DNA from: Ornatilinea sp.
GTDB lineage: Bacteria; Chloroflexota; Anaerolineae; Anaerolineales; Anaerolineaceae
Length of the DNA: 64,000 bases
Reading direction: 5' to 3'
Assembly: GCA_018433975.1 (NCBI GenBank)
Contig: JAHDQE010000020.1
Span: 1-64,000 of the forward strand
Part shown: positions 44,963 through 54,182 of the stretch, piece by piece
How the letters are laid out: every line of letters starts with the position of its first letter
Numbering within the stretch: position 1 is the first letter of the stretch
The notes under the pieces: model-generated
Databases searched by the model: none
Seen by the model: the letters and a program-made list of their open reading frames with translations, nothing else
What the model was told of the DNA's origin: nothing
Position numbers and translations under genes: made by a program

Positions 44963-45598
44963 TTACCGTTCGCCGCGGATTTCCGCGCCCATGCGTTCAA
45001 AATATTCCTGGAGATACCGGTGGCGCTCCTGCGCAATCAGGCGGCCTGTCCGGGTGAAAAGGATATCCTTGATCTTCCTCAGCTTGAACAAAAACTCGTG
45101 GTAAGCGCTGTGCGGCTCCCCCGCAGCTTCCTTGCCGGTCTCGAGGAACTGCTCGCTGGGCTCGGCATAGAACGGCTGCCCGGCCAGAGCGGCGTAAGCC
45201 ACCGTACGGGCCACGCCAATCGCGCCCAATACGTCCAGCTTGTCCGCGTCAAACAGCACTTTTGCCTCCAGCGTTTCCGGGCGTTCCAGTTTGGCGCGGT
45301 AACGATGCGCGCGGATGCAGTGCTGCACCGCCTCAATGCGTTCCTGCGGCCAGCCTTCTGCCGCCAGCACTTCACCGGCGAATGCCGCCGAAGCAATATG
45401 GTGTTCCGCGCGTTCCGCCGAACCCGGCATGCTGCCGGTCACATCATGCAGCAGCGCCGCCGCACGTACAATTTCCAGGTCGGCCGCTTCCTCCTGCGAC
45501 AGACGTCCCGCCATGCGGTAAACCCGCATCACATGTTCAAAATCATGAACGGTATCTGATTCAACATACCACTTCCGGGCCTGTTCAATCGTAGGCAT
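44963..45598 (-). CDS. HD-domain phosphohydrolase
   Basis: A 211-residue cytosolic protein of the HD superfamily. The first histidine is in VHDFEHVMRVYRMA, the HD doublet in AALLHDVTGS, a further histidine pair in AEHHIASAA and IRAHRYRA, and the last aspartate in LFDADKLDVLGAIGVAR, the full H-HD-D set of YedJ/YpgQ-like hydrolases. Substrate is probably a nucleotide. It follows hutI after about 40 nt and may be co-transcribed. Confidence 0.85.
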   Translation of the reverse strand: MPTIEQARKWYVESDTVHDFEHVMRVYRMAGRLSQEEAADLEIVRAAALLHDVTGSMPGSAERAEHHIASAAFAGEVLAAEGWPQERIEAVQHCIRAHRYRAKLERPETLEAKVLFDADKLDVLGAIGVARTVAYAALAGQPFYAEPSEQFLETGKEAAGEPHSAYHEFLFKLRKIKDILFTRTGRLIAQERHRYLQEYFERMGAEIRGER

Positions 45599-45635
45599 AT
45601 CCTGTTAACTCCTTGATTCTGATTTCTATCCGGGG

Positions 45636-46886
45636 CTAGATCTTGTAAACCTCGCCCTTCTTGATTACCTTCTTGACCAGATTGGTGCCAAATCGGTAAC
45701 CCAGGTGGCGGTAATCCGAAACGGAAAGGATCAGAAGATCGGCCTGTTTTCCCGGTTCAATGGAACCTAACTGGTCCGCGCGGTTAACGGCCGCCGCTGC
45801 GTTGATCGTTGCCGCTGCAATGGCCTGGGCCGGGGTCAGGTGAAGGTAACGGCAGGCCAGGGCAATCACAAACTGCATGCTCTCGCACCAGGCCGGGCCG
45901 GGGTTCATATCCGAGGCGATTGCCAGCAGTCCATCCGCTGCCAGGATCTCGCGCGCCGGCGTGTAGTGCGCATCCCCCAACCCAAACGGGGTGCAGGGCA
46001 GCGCCACCGCGACCGTGTCGCTTTTTGCCAGGTTACGAATATCCTCCGGCGAGGTCTTGACCAGATGGTCCGCCGAAACTGCGCCCAGCTCTGCCGCCAG
46101 GCTGGCACCGCCCAGGTTGTCAAACTCATCCACATGGATCTTTAAAGGGAAGCCCAGGTTGTGGGCGGTTTCCAGAATAACCCGCGATTGCTCCAGGCTG
46201 AACGCGCCCGTCTCGCAGAACACATCGACAAAGGGCAGGGGACGATTCCGGGCATGCAGTCCCCACCATTCCAACACCGCCGGCAGCATCTCCCGGCAAA
46301 CCATCCGGGTGTATCCGTCCGGGTTGCCTTCGTACTCCGGCCCGATGGCATGTGCCCCCATGAAGGTCGGCAGGATCTCCAGCGGGTCTTCATCATCCAG
46401 TGCGAGCAGGGCTTGCAACTGGCGCAGCTCGCTGTCGGTATCCAGCCCGTAGCCGGTTTTAGCCTCAATGGTGGTGGTGCCGTGCCGGAACACGCTCTTT
46501 GCCCGCGCGCGGGTCTGGACCAGCAGCTCATCCCGGCTTGCCTGTCGGGTGGCCCGCACCGTGGAAAGGATTCCTCCGCCTGCGGCCATGATTTCCATAT
46601 AGGTTTTGCCTTCCAGACGCATTTCAAATTCTGCCGCCCGGTCTCCGGCCCAAATCAGGTGAGTATGCGGGTCTACAAAACCCGGCAAAACTACCTGGCC
46701 TTTAGCGTTCAGTTCCGGCTCAAAAGGATGGGCTCTGCGCAGTTCCTCGGTCTTTCCCACCGCGGCAATCTCGGAACCATGGATCAGCACTGCGCCATCT
46801 TCAATCAGACCCAAACTTCCCAGCGATTGTCCGCGCTGCGGACCTCCTGCCAGTGTCAACAATTGCGACGCGGAATGAATTAGCAT
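45636..46886 (-). CDS. hutI: imidazolonepropionase
   Basis: A 416-residue amidohydrolase that opens imidazolone-5-propionate to formimino-glutamate in histidine breakdown. Motifs: PGFVDPHTHLIWAGDRAAEFEMR (metal HxH), KTGYGLD, HVDEFDN, GAVSADHL, IASDMNPG, and the C-terminal YRFGTNLV. The other hut genes (hutH, hutU, ftcD) are not in this window, so the gene is separated from its pathway or the rest lies elsewhere. The start follows AGGAGG. An MFS gene lies 58 nt upstream on the same strand. Confidence 0.93.
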   Translation of the reverse strand: MLIHSASQLLTLAGGPQRGQSLGSLGLIEDGAVLIHGSEIAAVGKTEELRRAHPFEPELNAKGQVVLPGFVDPHTHLIWAGDRAAEFEMRLEGKTYMEIMAAGGGILSTVRATRQASRDELLVQTRARAKSVFRHGTTTIEAKTGYGLDTDSELRQLQALLALDDEDPLEILPTFMGAHAIGPEYEGNPDGYTRMVCREMLPAVLEWWGLHARNRPLPFVDVFCETGAFSLEQSRVILETAHNLGFPLKIHVDEFDNLGGASLAAELGAVSADHLVKTSPEDIRNLAKSDTVAVALPCTPFGLGDAHYTPAREILAADGLLAIASDMNPGPAWCESMQFVIALACRYLHLTPAQAIAAATINAAAAVNRADQLGSIEPGKQADLLILSVSDYRHLGYRFGTNLVKKVIKKGEVYKI

Positions 46887-46944
46887 AAGTCCCTCCTGTC
46901 CTGCAGAAAAACAGCAAAAACTACTTTTTCAAAAGCACGCCCGG

Positions 46945-48126
46945 TCAATCGGTCCGCGCCTCGCCGGATTTATGGATTCGAACCTGCGAAAGCGCAAGCA
47001 TCGCGGCCAGATTCAACACCAGCGAGCCAATCCCGTTGGCCCATATTCCCGAAACAAATAAGATAGGCGAAAGCAAGGCCCCCAACCCGCGGCCCATCGA
47101 GAACGCGGCTGCATTGATGCCCAACAGCGTGGCCCGTGCCGAAGGCAGAATTTCGGTCATCATCGGGAGACTGCTGACAATGGTAAATTCAAAGCTCAGA
47201 TAAAACAAAAAAAGCCCCACCAGCGCGCCGGGCAGGGTCTGTCCGGCCCACGGCAGCACCAGGCAAAAGGCTGCGTTCAGCATCAAGCCGATCCATATCG
47301 AACGTTTTTTCCCCAGACGGTCCACCAGTCCCGCGGTCAGTGTCTCGCCGCTCAGCTCCGCGAAGCCAATCACTGCCGAGGCGGCCCCCAACGCCCCAAG
47401 CCGCAGTCCAAAAGAATCTTCCAGCCAGTACCCAAAAACCAACGAGATCACTTCGTTGCTGGCCGAGAAAAGCATCCCCATTAACAACGCGGCTACCGCG
47501 GGCTTGCTGGTCAATACTACGCCGATATTCTGTAAAGCTTTCCGGTTGTTGTTCCCGGGTTGGGGTGCTGTAGAAGGGATCATCCACCACAACAGGATCA
47601 TAGAAATGAATCCCAATCCGGAAAGCATGAAAAACGGGGCATACCAGCCAAAATGCTCGATCACAAAAGCGATCAACGGCATCCCCAGGATAAAACTCAG
47701 CGCCCAGCCCATCTCGATGATCGCCAGCACGCGCCCGCGCCGTTCATACGTCACATGGTCGCTGACGTAAGCCTGCATGGAAGGGAAATACAGAAAAAGC
47801 CCCAGTGCGGTCAAACACAGTGCGATCACAAACACCGTATAGCTGCGCCAGAAAAACAGGAGTGAAGCTCCGCAGAAAAACAGCAGGGTCGCCACCAGCA
47901 TTCCCGTCTTTCGACCGCGGCGGTCCGCAATGGTTGTCAGCAAAGGAGAGAAGATCCCTGCCAGAGAGCGGATAGAGATAGCCCGCGAGATTCCCACCAG
48001 ATCCACTCCTACCCCGCGCGCGAAGACCGACAGGAATGGATAAATCATGCGCATGCTGATATTCATAGTCATCCGGATAAACGTAAAAACAGCAACCTGC
48101 AATCGCAGCGAAAAGGTTCGCTTCAT
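46945..48126 (-). CDS. major facilitator superfamily transporter
   Basis: A 393-residue protein with twelve predicted membrane helices. The loop 2-3 signature is TTIADRRGRKTGML (variant GxxxDRxGRK), repeated in the second half as AGLVDRLGKKRSIW. Substrate cannot be told; drug efflux or metabolite uptake are both possible. The gene precedes hutI by 58 nt, so a role in histidine or related metabolite transport is possible but not shown by sequence. Start follows AGGAGA. Confidence 0.85.
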   Translation of the reverse strand: MKRTFSLRLQVAVFTFIRMTMNISMRMIYPFLSVFARGVGVDLVGISRAISIRSLAGIFSPLLTTIADRRGRKTGMLVATLLFFCGASLLFFWRSYTVFVIALCLTALGLFLYFPSMQAYVSDHVTYERRGRVLAIIEMGWALSFILGMPLIAFVIEHFGWYAPFFMLSGLGFISMILLWWMIPSTAPQPGNNNRKALQNIGVVLTSKPAVAALLMGMLFSASNEVISLVFGYWLEDSFGLRLGALGAASAVIGFAELSGETLTAGLVDRLGKKRSIWIGLMLNAAFCLVLPWAGQTLPGALVGLFLFYLSFEFTIVSSLPMMTEILPSARATLLGINAAAFSMGRGLGALLSPILFVSGIWANGIGSLVLNLAAMLALSQVRIHKSGEARTD

Positions 48127-48221
48127 AAATCTCCTGTGACGACCCGATATATAAATTCAACAGCCCGGGTCACCTATTTCCCCGTGTGCCGTGGCGGTCA
48201 GAGTTTATTTTACCTTACATT

Positions 48222-48258
48222 AAAAAACAAAATACCCCATAAGGTTTTTTACGGGGTA
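48222..48258 (-). terminator. terminator downstream of the Rrf2 regulator
   Basis: Minus strand TACCCCGT and ATGGGGTA around a ten-base loop, then TTTTGTTTTTT. It lies about 180 nt after the regulator stop and about 100 nt before the MFS start. Confidence 0.75.
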
Positions 48259-48435
48259 AGTTTTAGAAATTGGCTGGGCCGCAAGGCCGGCAGACCCCAT
48301 GCAAAATTTTTTCTTTTGGAATCAAAACTCGTGCGATTTTTATCGCATTGTGTTTACCCCACTCGCGTTCTTCTCTCTTTATGGGAAACTTCTTTGAATA
48401 AACCCTGCTCTACCGGAAAATCTACAAAAGTATTC

Positions 48436-48834
48436 CTATAAGGAGATATCTGCAAAAGTGGTAGTACGAAGGCGCTCAATCAGTTCCGCCTGGGCATCAC
48501 ACCACATGGGCCGTAAGGGGCATTTTTCGCCAAACGGGCAGGCTCCTGCATTGAGGGTGCATTCATTCAGAGAAATCGGTCCGTCAATTGCTTCCACCAC
48601 TTCCAGCACGGTGATTTCTCCGGGTTCTCGGGCCAGAGTGACCCCACCCCGGGCGCCGCGTGAAGTGTGAATTAACCCGGCGATCGAAAGCTGTGAAATG
48701 ATCTTCGCTAAAAATGAGGGTGGAATATCTTTTTGTTCGGCAATATGCCGGGTTGCGGCCCGCTGGGAAGGTTCCATTGATGCCAGAAAAAGCATTGCTC
48801 GCAGGGCATAATCAGCCTGTCGCGTAATCTGCAT
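48436..48834 (-). CDS. Rrf2 family regulator with Cys triad
   Basis: A 132-residue Rrf2-type winged helix regulator: MQITRQADYALRAMLFLA, recognition helix region IPPSFLAKIISQLSIAGLI, wing TSRGARGGVTLARE. After the helix is a cysteine set (NECTLNAGACPFGEKC), the three-cysteine pattern that binds an iron-sulfur cluster in IscR and NsrR, so it may sense iron, redox state or nitric oxide. The ATG at 48834 follows AGAGGA; the longer in-frame version to 48945 lacks such a site. No iron-sulfur assembly genes are adjacent. Confidence 0.88.
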   Translation of the reverse strand: MQITRQADYALRAMLFLASMEPSQRAATRHIAEQKDIPPSFLAKIISQLSIAGLIHTSRGARGGVTLAREPGEITVLEVVEAIDGPISLNECTLNAGACPFGEKCPLRPMWCDAQAELIERLRTTTFADISL

Positions 48835-48884
48835 TTCGGTATTCCTCTTTGGTAATAAGGGTAAGAATTCTCCAGTTAACACTT

Positions 48885-48893
48885 TTAGTCTAA
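48885..48893. promoter_or_regulatory. short palindrome upstream of the Rrf2 gene
   Basis: TTAGTCTAA, within the control region of the regulator gene (about 50 bp before its start). It is short, so a role as operator is only suggested. Confidence 0.3.
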
Positions 48894-49032
48894 CCAAATA
48901 TTTATTAATTAGCAAGTGACAGAGGTCATTCCTCTGTAATGACAATGTTCGTTGTAATCGGACAAGAATATCCGATTAATTGTTTCAGGCATCCGGATTG
49001 AAAGCGTTTTTCCAATCGCATAAGGTCCCAAC

Positions 49033-49041
49033 TGGTATAAT
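49033..49041 (+). promoter_or_regulatory. extended -10 directly before the thioesterase gene
   Basis: TGGTATAAT: TG, one base, perfect TATAAT (49036-49041), then seven bases and the ATG at 49049. No ribosome binding site; leaderless transcription is likely. Confidence 0.6.
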
Positions 49042-49048
49042 CTACCTT

Positions 49049-49486
49049 ATGGAAAACTTCAAATTTACCCTCCCCATCCAGGTGCGTTACGGCGACCTTG
49101 ACCCGCAGTGGCACGTTAACAACGCCCGCTTTCTGACCTATATCGAACAGGCCCGCTTTGCATATCTGGTAGAGCTGGGTTTGTTTGACGGCAAATCCTA
49201 TCATGACCTGCCTTTCATTGTGGCGGATATCCATATCGTTTATCTGGCACCGATCACCCTGCTCCAGAACATTCAGGTGGGAATGCGGACTGCCAGGCTC
49301 GGCAACAAGAGCGTAAAGTTTGAATACCGCATTGAAGATCAGGACAGCGGGCAGGGCTTGGCTACCGTAGAGAATATCATGGTGGCCTACGATTATCATG
49401 CCCTGAAAAGCATCCCCGTTCCGGAAAATGTCCGGAATGCAATTGCCGCCTATGAAGGAATTCCCGCTTTTCCACCTGAAAAGTAA
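49049..49486 (+). CDS. hotdog-fold acyl-CoA thioesterase
   Basis: A 145-residue 4-hydroxybenzoyl-CoA thioesterase-like protein. The motif VRYGDLDPQWHVNNARFLTY contains the catalytic aspartate and the D-x-x-x-H-V-N-N box of the family, followed by the long central helix. Substrate is likely an acyl-CoA. The ATG at 49049 gives MENFKF; the in-frame extension to 48980 would include the -10 and promoter region. The M42 peptidase starts 28 nt after its stop. Confidence 0.88.
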   Translation: MENFKFTLPIQVRYGDLDPQWHVNNARFLTYIEQARFAYLVELGLFDGKSYHDLPFIVADIHIVYLAPITLLQNIQVGMRTARLGNKSVKFEYRIEDQDSGQGLATVENIMVAYDYHALKSIPVPENVRNAIAAYEGIPAFPPEK

Positions 49487-49513
49487 TTTATCCCCCTGCT
49501 AAGAGGCTCACCC

Positions 49514-50560
49514 ATGCCGCTTCCTCCCATTGATCAAACTTATCTGCTGGACTTCCTGTCCGGATTGCTGAATACCCCCAGCCCCACCGGCTACACCGAG
49601 GCGGGGATTCGCTTCACCGAAAAAGCTCTGGCCCAATTTCCGGAACTTGAGCTGAACCTCAATCGCAAAGGGGGCCTGCTGGTGACCGTTCCGGGGCAAA
49701 AATCCGACCGGATTCGCGGCCTGGCCGCCCACGTGGACACCCTGGGAGCGATGGTCAAGGAAATTAAACCCAACGGGCGGCTCAAGCTGACCCAATTGGG
49801 CTGGTACGCCTGGAACACCATTGAGGGAGAAGGCTGTACCATCTTCGCCGCAAACGGGGAGCAGTACCGCGGCTCAATCCTGATCCACCAGACGGCCATC
49901 CATGTGTACGGTCAGGAGACTGCCGATACAAAACGTGAGGAGAGCAGCATTGAAGTCCGTGTGGATGCCCGCACCTCCGGCGAGGAGGACACCCGTGCCC
50001 TCGGCATCGAGGTCGGCGATTTCGTGGCCCTCGACCCCCGCGTAGAGATCGTCAACGGGTTTGTCCGCTCGCGCCACCTGGACGATAAAGCCTGTGTGGC
50101 CTGCATCGCTGCCGCGCTGAAAGCTCTGCACGATGCCGGGCTGAAACCGGTCCAGACCACCCAGGCCCTGATTACCAACTACGAAGAAGTCGGCCACGGC
50201 GCATCCAGCGGGTTCCCGCAGGACGTCACCGAACTGGTCGCGGTGGATATGGCGGCCATTGGTGACGGGCAGACCTCGGACGAATTTTACACCACAATCT
50301 GCGTCAAAGATTCCGGCGGGCCTTACCATCACGGCCTCAGCCAGCACCTGCGCAAACTGGCGAAGGACAACGGCATCGATTTCAAGGTCGATATCTACCC
50401 CCATTACGGCTCGGACGGTGGAGCCCTGCTGCGGGCCGGCGCGGATATCGCCGTAGCCCTGATCGGCCCCGGCGTGGATGCCTCACACAGTTACGAGCGC
50501 ACCCACATCGACGCCCTGATAGACACCACCCGGTTGATCCTGGCGTATTTGTTGAACTGA
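49514..50560 (+). CDS. M42 family metallopeptidase
   Basis: A 348-residue dinuclear zinc aminopeptidase of the M42 (FrvX/TET) family. Metal and catalytic motifs: AAHVDTLGAMV, HLDDKACVA (bridging D), NYEEVGHGA (EE), AVDMAAIGDGQ, and the C-terminal THIDALIDTTRLI with histidine. Full-length. M42 enzymes form dodecamers and trim peptides in the cytosol, so it can finish degradation of imported peptides. It follows the thioesterase after a short gap and ends at the terminator at 50588. Confidence 0.92.
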   Translation: MPLPPIDQTYLLDFLSGLLNTPSPTGYTEAGIRFTEKALAQFPELELNLNRKGGLLVTVPGQKSDRIRGLAAHVDTLGAMVKEIKPNGRLKLTQLGWYAWNTIEGEGCTIFAANGEQYRGSILIHQTAIHVYGQETADTKREESSIEVRVDARTSGEEDTRALGIEVGDFVALDPRVEIVNGFVRSRHLDDKACVACIAAALKALHDAGLKPVQTTQALITNYEEVGHGASSGFPQDVTELVAVDMAAIGDGQTSDEFYTTICVKDSGGPYHHGLSQHLRKLAKDNGIDFKVDIYPHYGSDGGALLRAGADIAVALIGPGVDASHSYERTHIDALIDTTRLILAYLLN

Positions 50561-50587
50561 GAATCACCCAAAGCCCAACAATCTTAA

Positions 50588-50635
50588 GATCCTCGGTTTT
50601 TCAAAAAAACCGAGGATCTCTTTTGTTTTATCCTC
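50588..50635 (+). terminator. terminator after the M42 peptidase
   Basis: GATCCTCGGTTTT and AAAACCGAGGATC with a five-base loop, then TCTTTTGTTTT. Confidence 0.92.
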
Positions 50636-50699
50636 CCAATATATTTTTTCAAAGCCGTAAAGCCAAAGAATCTCAGCCTCTCTCCCCAGCACCCCGGAA

Positions 50700-52610
50700 A
50701 TAATTACAAATCAAAAGAATTTCTTAGCGGTCTTTGCGCCTTTGCGTGAGATTTAAGCACCAAACAGCAAAGAATCTCTGCCTACTTCCGGTACCCCTCA
50801 GAGATAAATACAACAAAAAAGGAATTTCTTTGCGGCCTTTGCGCCTTAGCGTGAGACAAAGAATTTCCTGCAAAACCCGTGATGCCCCTTCAAATGTCAT
50901 TCTGAGCGACCAGAGGGAGCGAAGAATCTCTGGGCTCCTCGAAGGCGAATAAACAAAAAAGGAATTCCTTTGCGGGCCTCACCTGTACTTACAGCAGCCG
51001 TAGCGGTAGGTTGAGTTGAGCGGCGCATTACTGATCCGACCCCGGCAAGGATAAAGCGAAACCCAACAAAATAAGCCGGGCATACCTTGTGCGCCTTAGC
51101 GTGAGACAAAGAATTTCCTGCAAAAATCCTTGATGTCCCTTCAAATGTCATTCTGAGCGACCAGAGGGAGCGAAGAATCTCTGGTTTCCTCGAAGGCGAA
51201 TAAACAAAAAAAAGAATTTTTTTGCGGTCTTTGCGCCTTGGCGTGAGATTTAAACATCCTTCCAAACAGCGAAGGACTTCTGCAGCCCTTACCGACAACC
51301 GATTATTACACTCCATGGGTTACCCATATATTTCACCCGCTGCCCGGCGAGCCAGAGATCCTTCACTCCGTTCAGGATGACGAATCTAGTACAGCGGTAG
51401 GTTGGGTTGAGCGGCGTGTTGCTGGCCTGACTCCGGCATGGATAAAAGCGAAACCCAACAAGATAAGCCAGGCATACCTTACGCCTTAGCCCGAGACAAA
51501 GAATTTCCTGCAAAACCCGTGATGCCCCTTCAAATGTCATTCTGAGCGACCAGAGGGAGCGAAGAATCTCTGGGCTCCTTGAAGCCGAATAAACAAAAAA
51601 AAGAATTTCTTAGCGGTCTTTGCGCCTTGGCGTGAGATTTAAACGTCCTCCCAAACAGCGAAGGACTTCTGCAGCCCTTACCGACAACCGATTATTACAC
51701 TCCATGGGCTACCCATATATTTCACCCGCTGCCGGGCGAGCCAGAGATCCTTCACTCCGTTCAGGATGACGAATCGAGTACAGCGGTAGGTTGGGTTGAG
51801 CGGCGCGTTACTGGCCTGACCACGGCAAGGATAAAAGCGAAACCCAACAAAATAAACCGGGCACACTCATCCAGTCATTTTGAAACCGAAAGGCCAAAGA
51901 ATCTCTGCCTCTCTCCTAAGCACCCCAAAAATAATTACAGAGCAAAAGAATTTCTTGGCGGTCTTTGCGCCTTAGCGTGAGACAAAGAATTTCCTACAAA
52001 AACCCTTGAGTGTCCCTTCAAATGTCATTCTGAGCGACCAGAGGGAGCGAAGAATCTCTGGTCTCCTCGAAGGCGAATAAACAAAAAAAAGGAATTTCTT
52101 TGCCAGCCTCAGCACTTGCAGCAGCAGTAGGCTGGGTTGAGCAGCGCATTGCTGGTCCAACCCCGGCAAGGGTAAAAGCAAAACCCAACAAAATAAGCCA
52201 GGCGCACTCATACTGTCATTTTAAAATCGGAAGGCCGAAGAATCTCTGAGTTCCTCGAAAGCGAATAAACAAAAAAAAGAATTTCTTTGCGGTCTTTGCG
52301 CCTTGGCGTGAGATTTAAACGCCATTCCAAACAGCAAAGAATCTCTGCCTCCTTCTGGTACCCCTCAGAGATAAATACACAAAAAAGGAATTTCTTGAAA
52401 AAACCCTTGATGTCCCTTCAAATGTCATTCTGAGCGACCAGAGGGAGCGAAGAATCTCTGGTCTCCTCGAAGGCGAATAAACAAAAAAAGGAATTTCTTT
52501 GCGGCCTCAGCACTTGCAGCAGCAGGTTGGGTTGAGCGGCGCGTTGCTGGTCCAACCCCGGCAGGGATAAAAGCGAAACCCAACAAAGTAAGCCGGGCAC
52601 ACCTTGCAGT
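50700..52610. repeat. gene-free cluster of several interspersed repeat families
   Basis: Nearly 2 kb without a credible gene. Four repeat families are mixed. E1 (CATTCTGAGCGACCAGAGGG ...) has full copies near 50891, 51142, 51532, 52020 and 52420. E2 (GTAGGTTGGGTTGAGCG ... GCGAAACCCAACA) has copies near 51009, 51397, 51784, 52127 and 52524. E3 (TTTGCGCCTTGGCGTGAG) has six copies between 50724 and 52320. E4 (ACTCCATGGG ... CACTCCGTTCAGGATGACG) has two, at 51300-51388 and 51688-51776. The ORFs here are by-products. Confidence 0.9.
51131..51905. repeat. near-tandem composite repeat unit of about 390 bp, two copies
   Basis: E1, E3, E4 and E2 occur in the same order twice with a period of about 388 bp (E4 starts at 51300 and 51688). 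The copies differ by scattered substitutions, which points to duplication of a composite block rather than independent insertion of each element. Confidence 0.75.
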
Positions 52611-52671
52611 TTTGCGCGATTAAGAAGAAAACCTCCCCTGCGCCAATCAAAGAATCCTGCCCCCCGATTTC

Positions 52672-52680
52672 TGGTAAAAT
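52672..52680 (+). promoter_or_regulatory. extended -10 of the 52.7-55.3 kb operon
   Basis: TGGTAAAAT ends 32 nt before the putative ATA start; no clear -35. Predicted transcription start near 52687. Confidence 0.5.
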
Positions 52681-52700
52681 CAGGCTAAACTGTCCTATCC

Positions 52701-52706
52701 AGGAGG
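52701..52706 (+). promoter_or_regulatory. perfect Shine-Dalgarno AGGAGG before an ATA codon
   Basis: AGGAGG, six bases, ATA at 52713. It fixes the start of the membrane-protein gene, because no ATG, GTG or TTG occurs in frame until 52941. Confidence 0.75.
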
Positions 52707-52712
52707 CTCCCC

Positions 52713-54182
52713 ATAAACACACTCAACCGCATCCTGTCGTATTTTAAAAATCTGCTGGCCGCCGCGTTCGACCCCAACGCCGAGAAACAGCACCGCTGGC
52801 TGGGCTGGCTGTGGCTGCTCGCGCTGTGGGCCATCGGCGCGTTCCTGTGGGGAAAGTTCCTTAACTGGGGCAGCATCCCCTTCGACTGGCTGGACTGGGC
52901 CGAGATCAACGCCCCCCGCACCGCCTTCCTGAAAGACGCGGTGACCAAAGGCGTGCTGCCCCTCCACATGCCGGATTCCTCCGCATTGCGCGGGGTCACG
53001 GACCGCTTTATGTCCCTCCCCGACGTCCTGCTCTCGCCGCAGATCTTTCTGCTGCGCTTCATGGAAGTCGGCACCTTCTTCCTCGTCGATACCCTCCTCC
53101 TGTATACCATTGGCATGTTTGGGCTGCTGTGGTTCCGGCGGCGGTTCTCGCTCTCGCTGGTTTCCTTCTCCGCCCTGTTCCTGCTGTTCAACTTCAACGG
53201 CCATATCCTGGCCCATTACAGCGTCGGCCACACCACCTGGGCCGGTTATCTGCTCTTCCCCTGGTTCGCGGTGATGGTTTTCCGTCTGCTGCAGGGTGAA
53301 AAAAGCTGGCGCTGGGTGACCCTGACCGCGCTGGTGCTGTTTTTCATCTACCTGCAGGGCGCTTTCCACCAGTTCATCTGGGGGCTGATGTTCCTGGGAT
53401 TGCTCGGACTGACCTCCTGGGAACGCTTCTGGCCGGCCCTCAAAGCCCTGGTCAGTGCCTGTCTGCTCAGTATGGTGCGCATGCTGCCGCCCACCCTGCT
53501 GCTGGGCCAGTTCGACGATGAATTCCTGGGCGGCTATCCCACCCTGATGGGCATCCTGGACTCGATGGTGCATTTCAAGTATCCGGCAGAAGCCATCGGC
53601 ATCCGGAACATGCTCAGCTCGCTGGCCTGGTGGGAATACGATCTTTATCTTGGACTGGTCGGAGCGGCCTTCCTGCTAGTCTTCGGCATCTATTCCTGGG
53701 CAAAAAACCGCCGCCCGGAATCCGGGTTCCCCGCGCTGCTCCTGCCGATCAGCATTATGACCCTGCTTTCGGTAGGACGCATCTACCGCCTGGTACGGCT
53801 GATCCCGGTGCCCCTCCTTTCCGGCGAGCGCGCCAGCATCCGCATGATCATCCTCCCGGTGGTCTTCCTGCTGATCCTGGCCGCGATTGAGTTCCAGCGC
53901 TGGCTCCAAAACCGCCAGCCCTCCTGGATCGTCCAGCTCACCGGATTGGGCCTGCTGCTGGTCATGGGGCACGACCTGTGGCAGCATGCCAAGGTCTGGC
54001 AGGTCACCAACGCGGTTTCGGCCTTCGATGTGGCCCGGGTCGACCTTTCCATCAAAGTGGTCGCCAATCATCCCGACCCGGCCTACTCCACGCTGCTGGG
54101 CGTCGGCGCCGCGGTGACCACGCTCACGCTGCTCGGGCTGATCTGGCTGTGGCGGCGCGAGGGAAAGCACACTGCTGCTTGA
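52713..54182 (+). CDS. polytopic membrane protein with probable ATA start
   Basis: A 489-residue protein with about ten membrane helices. The frame is open from 52689; the first canonical in-frame start is GTG at 52941, which would remove the first helix (WLGWLWLLALWAIGAFLW). Homology-like continuity of the upstream stretch (NTLNRILSYFKNLLAAAFDP) and a perfect AGGAGG six bases before ATA make ATA the likely initiator. The following loop contains WLDWAEINAPRTAFLKDAVTKG, where GT-C glycosyltransferases and YfhO-type proteins carry their first outer-loop active region. Function is not certain. It is the first gene of a three-gene unit with overlaps at both junctions. Confidence 0.7.
   Translation: MNTLNRILSYFKNLLAAAFDPNAEKQHRWLGWLWLLALWAIGAFLWGKFLNWGSIPFDWLDWAEINAPRTAFLKDAVTKGVLPLHMPDSSALRGVTDRFMSLPDVLLSPQIFLLRFMEVGTFFLVDTLLLYTIGMFGLLWFRRRFSLSLVSFSALFLLFNFNGHILAHYSVGHTTWAGYLLFPWFAVMVFRLLQGEKSWRWVTLTALVLFFIYLQGAFHQFIWGLMFLGLLGLTSWERFWPALKALVSACLLSMVRMLPPTLLLGQFDDEFLGGYPTLMGILDSMVHFKYPAEAIGIRNMLSSLAWWEYDLYLGLVGAAFLLVFGIYSWAKNRRPESGFPALLLPISIMTLLSVGRIYRLVRLIPVPLLSGERASIRMIILPVVFLLILAAIEFQRWLQNRQPSWIVQLTGLGLLLVMGHDLWQHAKVWQVTNAVSAFDVARVDLSIKVVANHPDPAYSTLLGVGAAVTTLTLLGLIWLWRREGKHTAA

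Noticed and set aside
51289..52211. Several minus-strand ORFs with the shared peptide YPCRxxASNxPLNPTYR
   Set aside because: They are translations of the interspersed repeats, broken at different points in each copy, and have no start signals.
50700..52610. Possible CRISPR array
   Set aside because: Repeat units are long, of several families and not evenly spaced by unique spacers; no cas genes are near.
53978..54178. N-terminal extension of the small membrane protein (start at 53978)
   Set aside because: This part overlaps the preceding gene completely and translates to low-quality G/R/H-rich sequence; the TTG overlapping the previous stop is the better start.
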